Shown here: positions 24,509 to 31,991 of the stretch, piece by piece
How the letters are laid out: every line of letters starts with the position of its first letter
Numbering within the stretch: position 1 is the first letter of the stretch
Origin: Chersky-267 sp963744115
Lineage (GTDB): Bacteria > Chloroflexota > Limnocylindria > Limnocylindrales > CSP1-4
DNA length: 64,000 nucleotides
Assembly: GCA_963744115.1 (NCBI GenBank)
Contig: CAVUSI010000002.1
Location: forward strand, 310,001 to 374,000
Reading direction: 5' to 3'
Made by a program: the position numbers and the translations under genes
The notes under the pieces: generated by a model
Told to the model about the DNA's origin: nothing
Databases searched by the model: none
Seen by the model: the letters and a program-made list of their open reading frames with translations, nothing else

Positions 24509-25707
24509 CCGAACTGGTCAGGCTGGCGGGTCTCGAGGTCCACTTCCCGATCCGGGGCGGGTTGCTCGACTCGCTCGCTCGCCGACCGGCGGCGTACGTC
24601 CGGGCGGTCGACGGGATCGACCTGACGATCGAACGCGGGGAGGTGCTCGCCCTCGTCGGCGAGTCCGGCTCGGGCAAGACGACGACGGGGCGGGTCATCG
24701 TCAAGCTGACCCGGCAGACCGCCGGCACGGTCACCTTCGACGGGGTCGATGTCACCGATACGTGGGGCGGCACGGAGCTGCGCGACTACAGGCGACGCGT
24801 CCAGCTCATCTTCCAGGATCCGTACGAGACCCTCAATCCCAAGCAGACGATCCACGACTTCGTGGCCGAGCCGCTCGACGTCAACCACCTCGCGAGCTCC
24901 AACGCCGATCGCGAGCGACGGGTCATGGAGGCCATCGAGTCGGCCGGCCTGCGGCCGGCGACGGAGTTCGCCTTCCGCTACCCTCACGAGCTGTCCGGAG
25001 GACAGCGCCAGCGGGTCGTCATCGCCGGAGCGCTGGTGATGGGCCCGGAGCTGGTCGTCGCCGACGAACCGGTGTCGATGCTCGACGTGTCGATCCGGAC
25101 CGAGCTCCTCCGGCTGATGCTCGACCTCCGCAAGGAGCGCGAGCTGACCTACCTGTTCATCACCCACGACCTGTCCCTGGCCTGGGTCATCGCCGATCGG
25201 ATCGCCGTCATGTACCTCGGAAAGATCATGGAGATCGGGTCGGCCGAAGCCGTGATCCGGACGCCGCACCATCCGTACACCAAGGCCCTGGTCGGCGTCT
25301 CACCGACCCCGGACCCGATGTCCGGAGCGGAGCGCGCGTCGCGCTACATCCTGGTCGGCGAGACCCCCGACGCGGCAGCGATCCCGCCGGGCTGCCGGTT
25401 CCATCCGCGCTGTCCCCTGGCGTTCGACCGGTGCAAGGTCGACTCGCCGCCGCTGTTCGACATCGGCGCCGGGCAACAGGCCGCATGCTGGCTGGCCGAA
25501 GGCGGGCGAGAGCTGCCGGTCTTCCAGCCGAGGTCCACGACGACCGCGCCGGCGGGTGCGATCGCGGGAGCCGAGGGCGCTGCCACGGCCGGCGCGGCCA
25601 CGGCCATCCCTCCGGCGGCGGTGGCCGCGACCGAACCCGCCGCCACGACGGCCGCGACTCGTGCCAGCATGGCGACGGACGTGACCCAGGCCCAGCCCGA
25701 CGCCTGA
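24505..25707 (+). CDS. ABC importer ATPase, DppF type
   Basis: A 400-residue ATPase with Walker A GESGSGKTTTG, signature LSGGQRQR, Walker B LVVADEPVSMLD and H-loop ITHDLSLAW. The same CRFHPRCPLAFDRC cysteine cluster follows in the C-terminal region. It begins at a GTG that overlaps the preceding stop (GTGA). The C-terminus ends in an Ala/Thr-rich tail of about 60 residues that looks disordered. It closes the importer operon; the antiporter gene starts 27 bases later and may be read from the same transcript. Confidence 0.94.
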   Translation: MTELVRLAGLEVHFPIRGGLLDSLARRPAAYVRAVDGIDLTIERGEVLALVGESGSGKTTTGRVIVKLTRQTAGTVTFDGVDVTDTWGGTELRDYRRRVQLIFQDPYETLNPKQTIHDFVAEPLDVNHLASSNADRERRVMEAIESAGLRPATEFAFRYPHELSGGQRQRVVIAGALVMGPELVVADEPVSMLDVSIRTELLRLMLDLRKERELTYLFITHDLSLAWVIADRIAVMYLGKIMEIGSAEAVIRTPHHPYTKALVGVSPTPDPMSGAERASRYILVGETPDAAAIPPGCRFHPRCPLAFDRCKVDSPPLFDIGAGQQAACWLAEGGRELPVFQPRSTTTAPAGAIAGAEGAATAGAATAIPPAAVAATEPAATTAATRASMATDVTQAQPDA

Positions 25708-25734
25708 GCGCGCTCCAGCCCGAGAACGGTAGCG

Positions 25735-27033
25735 ATGTTGATCGTCGAGACGATCCAGATCTTCGTCGTCCTCCTCGGTGTCGCAGCGATCGTCGCGATC
25801 GCCGCTCGGCCGCTGCGCCTGCCGTACTCGGTCGCGCTCGTCGCGGTCGGCCTGCTCGCCGGTCTCCTGGCGCCGGTCGTCGTCGTCGGCCTTCGTCCGG
25901 AGGTCCCGCCCGAGGCCGTCCTGGTCGTGCTCCTGCCCGGGCTCGTGTTCGAAGCGGGATACCGCCTCGACCTTGCCCACCTGCGCCGGTCGTTCGCGGG
26001 TCTGTTGTTCCTGGCGATGCCCGGGGTGCTCATCTCGGCGGCGGTGGTCGCCGTCACGCTCAACCTGACGACGGGGCTGCGGTTCGACCTCGCGTTCATC
26101 GTCGGCGCGATGGTCTCGGCGACCGACCCGGCCGCCGTGGTCAGCACGTTCCGGCGCCTCCGGGTGCCGGCCGAGCTCGCCACCCTGGTCGAAGGGGAGA
26201 GCCTGTTCAATGACGGGACCGGATTGGTCGTCTTCGCGATCGCGATCAGCGCCTTGAGCGCCCCCATCTCGCCGGTCGAGGCGCTCGGTTCGTTCATCGT
26301 GGCGGTGGTGGTCAGCTCGACGATCGGCCTGACCGCCGGCTACGTCGCCGCCCGCGTGATGGCGCTCGTCGACGACGACCTCATCGAGCTGACGATCTCG
26401 GTGGTCCTGGCCTACGGGACGTACCTCGTTGCCGACGGTCTCCATGAGTCGGGAGTCATCGCCACCGTGGTCGCCGCGATCGTCCTCGGGGATCACCGTC
26501 GGCGGCGGGCCACGGCATCGGCGGCGAGCTCATCGTCCGCCGCGTCGACCGAAGCCTCGCCCGGCGGGGCCCCCGGACCGGGCGATCCGACCGCGGGCGA
26601 TGCCCTCGACACGGTCTGGGAGTTCCTGGCCTACTTGCTGACGGCCCTCGTCTTCCTGTTGGTCGGGCTGGCGTTCCCGGTCGGGGACCTGGCCGGATCG
26701 CTGCCATGGATCGTGTGGGGCATCGTCGGGACGCTGGTCGGGCGAGCCCTGGTCGTCTACGTGTTGCTGGGTGCTGGCGCGCGGCTCCTCCCGATCGTCG
26801 GGCCCCGGGGGCCGCTGCCGCGCGGCTGGTTGCACGTCCTCTTCTGGTCGGGCCTGCGCGGTGCCGTCGCCGTGGCGATGGCCCTTGCCCTGCCTGTCAC
26901 CGTCCCCGAGCGCGCGCTGCTTCAGCAGATCACGTTCGGGATCGTCCTGTTCACGCTGATCGTCCAGGGGATGACGGCCGGCGCCCTGGTCAAGCGGACC
27001 GTCGGGGTCGTGGGGATGGACCCTCGCTCCTAG
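25735..27033 (+). CDS. Na+/H+ antiporter, CPA1 family
   Basis: A 432-residue membrane antiporter of the NhaP/CPA1 type. It has about 12 hydrophobic segments, an inverted-repeat fold with SATDPAAVV (the ion-binding Asp in helix 5) and EGESLFNDGTG (a hallmark of CPA1), and WSGLRGAVAVAMALALP (the conserved Arg of helix 10-11). A cytosolic low-complexity insertion near residue 260 (Ala/Ser-rich, then Gly/Pro) is longer than in most members. The role is sodium and pH homeostasis at the inner membrane. Its stop overlaps the convergent aldolase stop by 4 bases. Confidence 0.92.
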   Translation: MLIVETIQIFVVLLGVAAIVAIAARPLRLPYSVALVAVGLLAGLLAPVVVVGLRPEVPPEAVLVVLLPGLVFEAGYRLDLAHLRRSFAGLLFLAMPGVLISAAVVAVTLNLTTGLRFDLAFIVGAMVSATDPAAVVSTFRRLRVPAELATLVEGESLFNDGTGLVVFAIAISALSAPISPVEALGSFIVAVVVSSTIGLTAGYVAARVMALVDDDLIELTISVVLAYGTYLVADGLHESGVIATVVAAIVLGDHRRRRATASAASSSSAASTEASPGGAPGPGDPTAGDALDTVWEFLAYLLTALVFLLVGLAFPVGDLAGSLPWIVWGIVGTLVGRALVVYVLLGAGARLLPIVGPRGPLPRGWLHVLFWSGLRGAVAVAMALALPVTVPERALLQQITFGIVLFTLIVQGMTAGALVKRTVGVVGMDPRS

Positions 27034-27668
27034 GCCGCCCCGCCATCCGGTCCGGGCTGCCACCCGAGCAGCCGGGCATCGCGCCAGACCCGGCAGAGCA
27101 GGTCGACCAGCTCGAGGCGGTCGATCGCCGCGTCGACGCTGGCTCCCACCGCGACGGCCCCGTGGCGTTCGAGGAGGACGACGTCGGCGGTCGGCTGGCG
27201 GCCGTCCGCAAGCTCGGCCGCGATCGCCTCGGCCAGCTGCGCGCTGCCCATCGCCATGAACGCCAGGAACGGGAGGCGCGGGATGAAGTGGCCGGTCTCG
27301 GGCAGGACCGACGGATCCGGCACCTCGCCCGCCAGGGTGATCGCGAGCGACGCCGCGAGATGGGCGTGCGCCACGGCCACGATGTCCGGGCGAGCGGCGT
27401 GCACGGCGCGGTGGATCCGGAGATCGGACGTGGGCCGGAGGTCCGGCCGGCCCGGATCGACGGGATCTGCGTCGGGGTCGGCCGGGACGAGGAGGAGGTC
27501 GTCCGGTCGGAGCTCGTCCTTGCGCCGTCCGCTCGGGGTGACGAGCAGCCGGTCACCGACCCGCACGGAGAGATTGCCCTCGCCGGCGACGATCAGCCCT
27601 CGAGCGCCCATCCGCCGCCCACCGGCGACGATGGACTCGGCCGCGAGCCGGACCGCGCGTGCATCCAT
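27030..27668 (-). CDS. Class II aldolase/adducin family protein
   Basis: A 212-residue zinc aldolase of the L-fuculose- or L-ribulose-phosphate type. GEGNLSVRVGDRLLVTPSGRRK holds the substrate phosphate loop, and the metal ligands are in AVAHAHLAASLA and LERHGAVAVG. Such enzymes cleave or epimerise sugar phosphates; which sugar is unclear. The start at 27668 is favoured because a GATGAT hexamer lies 6 bases upstream; an ATG at 27686 is the alternative. No sugar kinase or isomerase is near, so the pathway context is missing. Confidence 0.85.
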   Translation of the reverse strand: MDARAVRLAAESIVAGGRRMGARGLIVAGEGNLSVRVGDRLLVTPSGRRKDELRPDDLLLVPADPDADPVDPGRPDLRPTSDLRIHRAVHAARPDIVAVAHAHLAASLAITLAGEVPDPSVLPETGHFIPRLPFLAFMAMGSAQLAEAIAAELADGRQPTADVVLLERHGAVAVGASVDAAIDRLELVDLLCRVWRDARLLGWQPGPDGGAA

Positions 27669-27722
27669 GCCGACATCATCGGGCATCGACGGCCGTCCGT
27701 GAGGGCGATCGGGCGGGTCCCC

Positions 27723-29063
27723 TCAGGTGCCCGGGGCCGCGCTCGCGGGGACCCGCTCGGGGGCCGCCCCGTCGGTGGCGAGCGCCTCGCGTGCGACGGT
27801 GTACGCCTCGGCGTGGCGTCCAGCCGAGGCAAGAGCGTCTGCCCAGGCGCGCAGCACCTCGCGGAGACGGGGTGCGGGAGCATGGGCCCGGGCCAGCTCG
27901 GCGGCGTGGGCGAAGTCCTGGAGCGCCGCCTCGGTCTGGCCCTCGGCCAGGCGGGCTCGGGCGAGCGTGGTCCAGGCATCGACCGAGGCCTTCGACCCGC
28001 CGGCCGCTTCGGCGCGCTCGATCGCGATGCCCGCCAGCGAGATGGCCCGGGCGCCGTCCCCGGTCGCGAGGGCGACCTGCGCTTCCGTGTCGGCCAGGTG
28101 AGCGAGCAGCCGCACGTCGTCGTGGCGATGGCCGATCGATTGCGCCTCGGCGACCAGCTCGGCCGCTCGGTCCGTGCTCCCGATCGACAGGTAGGCGACG
28201 GCAAGGTTGTTCTCGAGGACCGCCGCCTCGAGATCCGCCTCGGCCGCCCGGAGGAGCGTCAGTGCCTGGGCTCCGTAGCGGATCGCCGCCTCGTGGTCGC
28301 CCGCCTCGACGTACCCGTTGGCCAGCGTGGTCAGGACGATCCCTCGGCGCCGATCGTCGAGATCCGCGCTGAGGCCGCGCGCCTCTTCGAGGTACCCGAC
28401 TGCGGCCTCGTGGGCGCCGCGATACGTCTCCGTCGCCGCGAGCGCGACGAGGACCTTCAGTCGGAAGTCCGGAGCGACCGATAGTCCGGCGCGCAGGTCC
28501 GCGAGCAACGCGGAGAGCAGGCCGCGCGCCTCGTCGGCGTTGTCCTGGAGATGCTGGGCGAGACCGAGCCAGTACGTCGCTTGGGCTCGCTCCGCCGGTC
28601 GACCCAGGGTCGTGAACAGCTCGACGGACTCCGCCGCGGCCCGGATCGCCTCGATCGGACGATCGAGCCGGCAGGATGCCTCGGCCAGCGCCAGGAGCAG
28701 GTCCGCCCGCTCGCCCGGATCCGGTCCGGCGTCGAGGAGCGCGACATAGACGTCGGCGGCGCCCCGCGCATCACCCGATGCCAGTCGGAGGTCCGCCTCG
28801 AGCCGGTTCCAGGTGGTATCAGGGTTCGCCAGCAGCTCGGCCGCGGTCGTCCCGAGTCGCGCCGCGATGAAGTTCAACGCGGCCATCGAGGGCTTGGCTG
28901 CGCCGGTCTCGAGGGCGCTGATGTAGGCCTTCGTGTAGCGGCCCTCCGCCAACCGCTGCTGGCTCAAGCCGGCGCGCCGCCGACGCTCCCGGATCCGCCG
29001 GCCGATCGACAGAGCGAGCGCGGAGTCGTCGACGACGATCCGGCGGCGTCTGGTGTCGGTCAC
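27723..29063 (-). CDS. XRE-family regulator with TPR domain
   Basis: The 446-residue protein has an N-terminal HTH of the XRE/Cro type (IGRRIRERRRRAGLSQQRLA..KAYISALETG, about 18-75) and then a long array of TPR-like helical repeats to the C-terminus. This architecture is that of RRNPP peptide-receptor regulators (NprR, about 420 residues) and of other TPR-XRE proteins. The GTG start at 29063 has TACACT 7 bases upstream, so it carries its own leaderless-type promoter. It lies inside the 3' part of the frame of another XRE gene. A divergent 36-residue secreted-type peptide gene is 373 bases away. Confidence 0.88.
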   Translation of the reverse strand: MTDTRRRRIVVDDSALALSIGRRIRERRRRAGLSQQRLAEGRYTKAYISALETGAAKPSMAALNFIAARLGTTAAELLANPDTTWNRLEADLRLASGDARGAADVYVALLDAGPDPGERADLLLALAEASCRLDRPIEAIRAAAESVELFTTLGRPAERAQATYWLGLAQHLQDNADEARGLLSALLADLRAGLSVAPDFRLKVLVALAATETYRGAHEAAVGYLEEARGLSADLDDRRRGIVLTTLANGYVEAGDHEAAIRYGAQALTLLRAAEADLEAAVLENNLAVAYLSIGSTDRAAELVAEAQSIGHRHDDVRLLAHLADTEAQVALATGDGARAISLAGIAIERAEAAGGSKASVDAWTTLARARLAEGQTEAALQDFAHAAELARAHAPAPRLREVLRAWADALASAGRHAEAYTVAREALATDGAAPERVPASAAPGT

Positions 29064-29343
29064 GTTCGGGAGTGTACACCGTGGTCAACGTGCGGTTGAC
29101 CCCGGCGAAGAACAATTCGAGCGAGATCCCGAGACGGGCGGTCAGGAGGCTCAGCGCCGCGAGGGACGGGACCGCCTCGCCGGCCTCCACCGACGAGACG
29201 AACGACCGGGTAAGCGGACGGCCGAGCTCACCCTGGGTCAAGCCGCGGTCCGACCGGAGCCTTCGCAGCTCCGAGCCGACGGCGAGCGCGAACGGCGTCC
29301 CGGGCCCGGCCAGCGATTGTTTAGCAATAGTTGACAGCCGCAT
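28819..29343 (-). CDS. Short XRE-family regulator, frame overlapping the TPR regulator
   Basis: The first 85 residues form a second XRE HTH (VGSELRRLRSDRGLTQGELG.. SFVSSVEAG). It resembles the neighbouring HTH closely, suggesting tandem duplication. TAGGCT lies 7 bases before the ATG at 29343, which supports expression. The remaining 85 residues, after about VNRTLTTVYTPE, are Arg/Ala/Gly-rich and read through the start of the TPR regulator in another frame, overlapping it by 245 bases. This tail has no visible fold and may simply reflect the lack of stops in GC-rich DNA, or a frameshift that split a two-HTH protein. The HTH part is well supported, the tail is not. Confidence 0.65.
   Translation of the reverse strand: MRLSTIAKQSLAGPGTPFALAVGSELRRLRSDRGLTQGELGRPLTRSFVSSVEAGEAVPSLAALSLLTARLGISLELFFAGVNRTLTTVYTPERDRHQTPPDRRRRLRARSVDRPADPGASAARRLEPAAVGGGPLHEGLHQRPRDRRSQALDGRVELHRGATRDDRGRAAGEP
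29064..29076 (-). promoter_or_regulatory. Leaderless-type promoter of the TPR regulator
   Basis: Minus-strand TACACT (29076-29071), 7 bases, then GTG at 29063. The palindrome GTGTACAC at 29072-29079 overlaps the hexamer and could be an operator. Confidence 0.5.
29316..29328. promoter_or_regulatory. ATTG-N5-CAAT inverted repeat at the divergent promoter
   Basis: An AT-rich dyad in otherwise GC-rich DNA, within codons 6-10 of the short XRE gene and 2 bases before the TTGACA of the divergent promoter. It is a plausible operator for one of the XRE proteins. Confidence 0.4.
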
Positions 29344-29360
29344 CTCCGGAAGCCTAGCAT
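29331..29360 (+). promoter_or_regulatory. Promoter of the 36-residue peptide gene
   Basis: Perfect TTGACA at 29331-29336, 18-base spacer, TAGCAT at 29355-29360. It overlaps the oppositely directed promoter of the short XRE gene. Confidence 0.5.
29344..29356 (-). promoter_or_regulatory. Leaderless-type promoter of the short XRE gene
   Basis: Minus-strand TAGGCT (29356-29351), 7 bases, then ATG at 29343. Confidence 0.5.
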
Positions 29361-29435
29361 CCGGCCCTGCGTCACGCCAGCCGAACGAGACGGGTACCTC
29401 GCCCGTCGGGCCCTGACGCTGGGAGGTGGCTCACT

Positions 29436-29546
29436 GTGGCTTCGCGTCGCTCGATCCTGGTGTCCTCGCTGATCGCCTCGCTGCTGTCGCTGGCCGCCGC
29501 GGCCGTCGCCCTGGCAGGCACGGCACCGGGCCCCGGTCTGCACTGA
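29436..29546 (+). CDS. Small secreted-type peptide, 36 residues
   Basis: This short frame begins at a GTG preceded by GGGAGGT with about 9 bases of spacing. The product starts MASRRSILV, with two Arg followed by about 20 hydrophobic residues (Leu/Ser/Ala/Val), and ends in a short tail GTAPGPGLH. That is the pattern of a Sec-exported pre-peptide, or of a single-span small membrane protein. A TTGACA/TAGCAT promoter lies 75 bases upstream. It is divergent from two XRE regulators, one with TPRs, which is the gene arrangement of RRNPP peptide-signalling pairs, although there the peptide gene is usually downstream. I do not recognise a homologue, and the function is inferred from context only. Confidence 0.55.
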   Translation: MASRRSILVSSLIASLLSLAAAAVALAGTAPGPGLH

Positions 29547-29587
29547 CCCATGCCGGCCTCGAACGGAGGTCGCTAAATACTGGCCAC

Positions 29588-29601
29588 ACACCGTGTATGA
29601 T
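29588..29601 (+). promoter_or_regulatory. Promoter/operator before the sensorless histidine kinase
   Basis: TATGAT at 29596-29601 overlaps the dyad ACAC-C-GTGT at 29588-29596. The octamer ACACCGTG here also occurs at 29076-29083, next to the TPR regulator promoter. There is no -35 match, so activation by a bound protein is possible. Confidence 0.4.
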
Positions 29602-29654
29602 CGGCGCTGATCTCGGCGCCCGGGGCCGGTCCCCGGGACGGATGGGAGAGCGCG

Positions 29655-30413
29655 GTGGCCAGCCAGAGACAGGCCGAGCCTGACGATGATCGGTCGCCTT
29701 GGGTGCCCGATCATCGCCGCTCGCCCGGCGATCCGGCCGGCGAGCAGGCGGTCCCGCTCATCCATGACGTCAACGACCTCCTGACGGCGATCCTCGGCCA
29801 TGCCCAGGTCGCGCTCGGCGAGCCGGGGCTCCCGGATGGCGTGCGCTCCGACGTCGAGGCGATCGCCCGGGCGGCACGCCAGGCCGCGCTCGTGACCCGG
29901 CGGTTGGTGGTGCTGCTCCGCCCCGACGTCGGGCAACGGACGGAGATGGACCTCCGCTCGGTGGTCGACGCGATGGCGGCGATGCTCCGACCGATGATCG
30001 GTGACGGGATCGACCTGCGGGTCGAACGAGGAATCCGACCGATCCGGGTGATCGAGGACCCGGTCGACCTCGAGGCCGTCATCCTCAACCTCGCGACGAA
30101 CGCGCGAGATGCCATGCCCGACGGCGGGACCCTGACGTTCGGGTCCGCGATCCTGCCCGGAGCCGGAGGGCGCCGCGCCGGGATCTGGGTCTCCGACACC
30201 GGCTGCGGCATGGATGCCGTGACAAAGGCTCGGGCATTCGAGCCGTACTTCACGACCAAGGGCCCCGGCCGCGGGACCGGGCTGGGGTTGGCCTCGGTCG
30301 CCTCGCTGGTGCGTCGGAACGGGTGGACGATCCTGGTCGACAGCTCGCCCGGCCAGGGCAGCCGGTTCACCGTCACGATCCCGCTGGCGGCCCGGAGTCC
30401 CGCGCCCGGTTGA
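29655..30413 (+). CDS. Histidine kinase core without a sensor domain
   Basis: A 252-residue soluble kinase. After a short charged N-terminus it has a DHp-like helix with the phospho-acceptor in LIHDVNDLLTAILGHA (the usual form is AHDFNNLLT), then a HATPase domain with NLATNARDAMP (N box), DTGCGMD (G1), FEPYFTTKGPGRGTGLGLA (F and G2 boxes). No membrane segment, PAS or GAF domain is present, so a partner must supply the signal. The GTG at 29655 follows GGGAGAG. There is no response regulator next to it; the MFS exporter follows after 38 bases with its own promoter. Confidence 0.88.
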   Translation: MASQRQAEPDDDRSPWVPDHRRSPGDPAGEQAVPLIHDVNDLLTAILGHAQVALGEPGLPDGVRSDVEAIARAARQAALVTRRLVVLLRPDVGQRTEMDLRSVVDAMAAMLRPMIGDGIDLRVERGIRPIRVIEDPVDLEAVILNLATNARDAMPDGGTLTFGSAILPGAGGRRAGIWVSDTGCGMDAVTKARAFEPYFTTKGPGRGTGLGLASVASLVRRNGWTILVDSSPGQGSRFTVTIPLAARSPAPG

Positions 30414-30438
30414 CCCCGTCGCGCCGCGCGGCGCGACG

Positions 30439-30451
30439 TACCATCGGCCCG
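30439..30451 (+). promoter_or_regulatory. Leaderless-type promoter of the MFS exporter
   Basis: TACCAT at 30439-30444, 7 bases, then ATG at 30452. Confidence 0.55.
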
Positions 30452-31720
30452 ATGATCCCAGGACCGGAGACCGGCCTCGCCGCGCCCATCGACGTCCCGG
30501 CCGACCGCCGGGACGAGCCGCTGGCCCACAACCGTGACTTCAAGGTCCTCCTGACCGGACAGGGGATCTCGGCGATCGGCGATGCGGTCAGCTTCACAGC
30601 GATGCCGCTGCTCGTGCTGGCCCTGACCGGCTCGGGCCTCGCGATGGGGATCGTCGGCGTCCTCCAGTCGATCCCCGACCTGCTGTTCGGGATGGTCGCA
30701 GGCGTCCTGGCCGACCGGCACGACCGGCGGCGGATGATGCTGCTGGCCGATCTCGGCCGGGCCGGGCTGACCGCCCTGATCCCGCTCTCGTACGTCTTCG
30801 GCGTGTCGACGATCGTGGTCGTCTTCCTCGTCGCCGCGCCGATGAGCGTCCTCCGCTCGCTGTTCCTGGCGGCGTACACCGCGTCGTTGCCCAACCTTGT
30901 CGGCCGGCCCCAGCTCGGCCGGGCGAACTCGATCTTCGAGGCGATCTACAGCTTCGGCTACATCATCGGCCCGGGGATCGCCGGGCTCCTCGTCGCGACG
31001 ATCGGCGCCGCCGAGACCATCGCCATCGACGCCGCTTCGTACGCCCTGTCCGCCGTCGCGTTGTTCCTCATCCGTCGGCCGTTGACGCTCGTCCGCGACC
31101 ATCCTCCGCTCGACCTCGTCCGTGAGATCCGCGAGGGCGCCGCCTACGTCGTCCACCATCGACCGCTGCGCGACGCGGTGGCGTTCTGGGGTGCCGTCAG
31201 CGTCATCAGCGCCGGACTGGTCCCGGCGCTCGCGTACTTCGTCATCGAGGAGCAGGCGCTCGATGCCACCGCGCTCGGGCTGATCCTGGGGGCGTACGGG
31301 GCGGGCACGTTCCTCGGCGCGATCTTCACGACCCGCCTGCGACTCCGCCGGGCGGGCCGCCTGATGCTCGGCGGCAACCTCGTCCGCGGGCTGGCCCTGG
31401 TCGCGGTGGTGGCCATCGGGACGTTACCGGCGATGATGACGGCCGGCCTCGTCGCGGGGTTCGTCGACTCGGTCGTGCTCATCACCTACATCACGCTCCG
31501 CGCCGCAGCGTCGCCGGATGAGCTGATCGGCCGGATCGGTGGGACGGCCCGGACGATCTCGCTCGGCCTCCAGCCGATCGGGTTCGTCGTCGCGGGCCTG
31601 CTCATCGACGCAGCCGGCGGCGGCGTCACGCTGGCGTCCCTCGGGATCGCGCTGGCTGCCACGAGCGGGCTGTTCGCGTTGTCGCGGCCGCTGCGAGCGG
31701 CCGACGCCCAGACCCGTTGA
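30452..31720 (+). CDS. MFS transporter, EntS/MFS_3-like
   Basis: A 422-residue 12-helix major facilitator. The first cytoplasmic loop motif is ADRHDRRRMMLLADLGRA (MFS motif A variant), and the start region HNRDFKVLLTGQGISAIGDAV matches the MFS_3 (enterobactin exporter/macrolide efflux) group. The cargo may be a drug or siderophore-like compound. The start at 30452 is set by the TACCAT hexamer 7 bases upstream. The stop is directly adjacent to the stop of the convergent zinc-ribbon gene. Confidence 0.9.
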   Translation: MIPGPETGLAAPIDVPADRRDEPLAHNRDFKVLLTGQGISAIGDAVSFTAMPLLVLALTGSGLAMGIVGVLQSIPDLLFGMVAGVLADRHDRRRMMLLADLGRAGLTALIPLSYVFGVSTIVVVFLVAAPMSVLRSLFLAAYTASLPNLVGRPQLGRANSIFEAIYSFGYIIGPGIAGLLVATIGAAETIAIDAASYALSAVALFLIRRPLTLVRDHPPLDLVREIREGAAYVVHHRPLRDAVAFWGAVSVISAGLVPALAYFVIEEQALDATALGLILGAYGAGTFLGAIFTTRLRLRRAGRLMLGGNLVRGLALVAVVAIGTLPAMMTAGLVAGFVDSVVLITYITLRAAASPDELIGRIGGTARTISLGLQPIGFVVAGLLIDAAGGGVTLASLGIALAATSGLFALSRPLRAADAQTR

Positions 31721-31721
31721 C

Positions 31722-31922
31722 TTAGGCGGCGACGGAGATGTCGAACGTGGCGACGGCTGGGGCTCGGGGCTCATCGAGGCGGACGACGACGAGGCAGGCG
31801 GGGCAGCTGAGCCCGTCCGCCAGCTCGGCGTCGGTCGCCCGGACGGGCTCGGCGCACCAGGGGCAGTCGAGCTCGACGACGGCGTTGGCGCTGTTGCGGA
31901 GCGGGCGTTCGAGTCGGTCCAT
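31722..31922 (-). CDS. Small zinc-ribbon protein
   Basis: A 66-residue frame with two CPxC knuckles 21 residues apart (CPWCAEPV and CPACLVVV), which should bind one zinc ion. The N-terminus MDRLERPLRNS is basic, and the C-terminal tail is hydrophobic-acidic. This is the only part of a long minus-strand frame that looks like a protein; the upstream part is antisense to an ABC ATPase gene. Function is unknown; similar small ribbons act as adaptors or transcription accessory proteins. It is divergent from the ABC exporter and shares a TGACA-N7-TGTCA dyad with it. Confidence 0.7.
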   Translation of the reverse strand: MDRLERPLRNSANAVVELDCPWCAEPVRATDAELADGLSCPACLVVVRLDEPRAPAVATFDISVAA

Positions 31923-31945
31923 GCCCGGACTGTGGACCGTGTCCG

Positions 31946-31962
31946 TGACAGCTAGCGTGTCA
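31946..31962. promoter_or_regulatory. TGACA-N7-TGTCA dyad between zinc-ribbon gene and ABC exporter
   Basis: A perfect 5-base inverted repeat with a 7-base spacer in the 69-base divergent gap. It overlaps a plus-strand TAGCGT -10-like hexamer (31953-31958), 33 bases before the ABC ATPase start. Confidence 0.45.
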
Positions 31963-31991
31963 TCGTCGGCGGGCGGTGCGTCTCTGGCACG

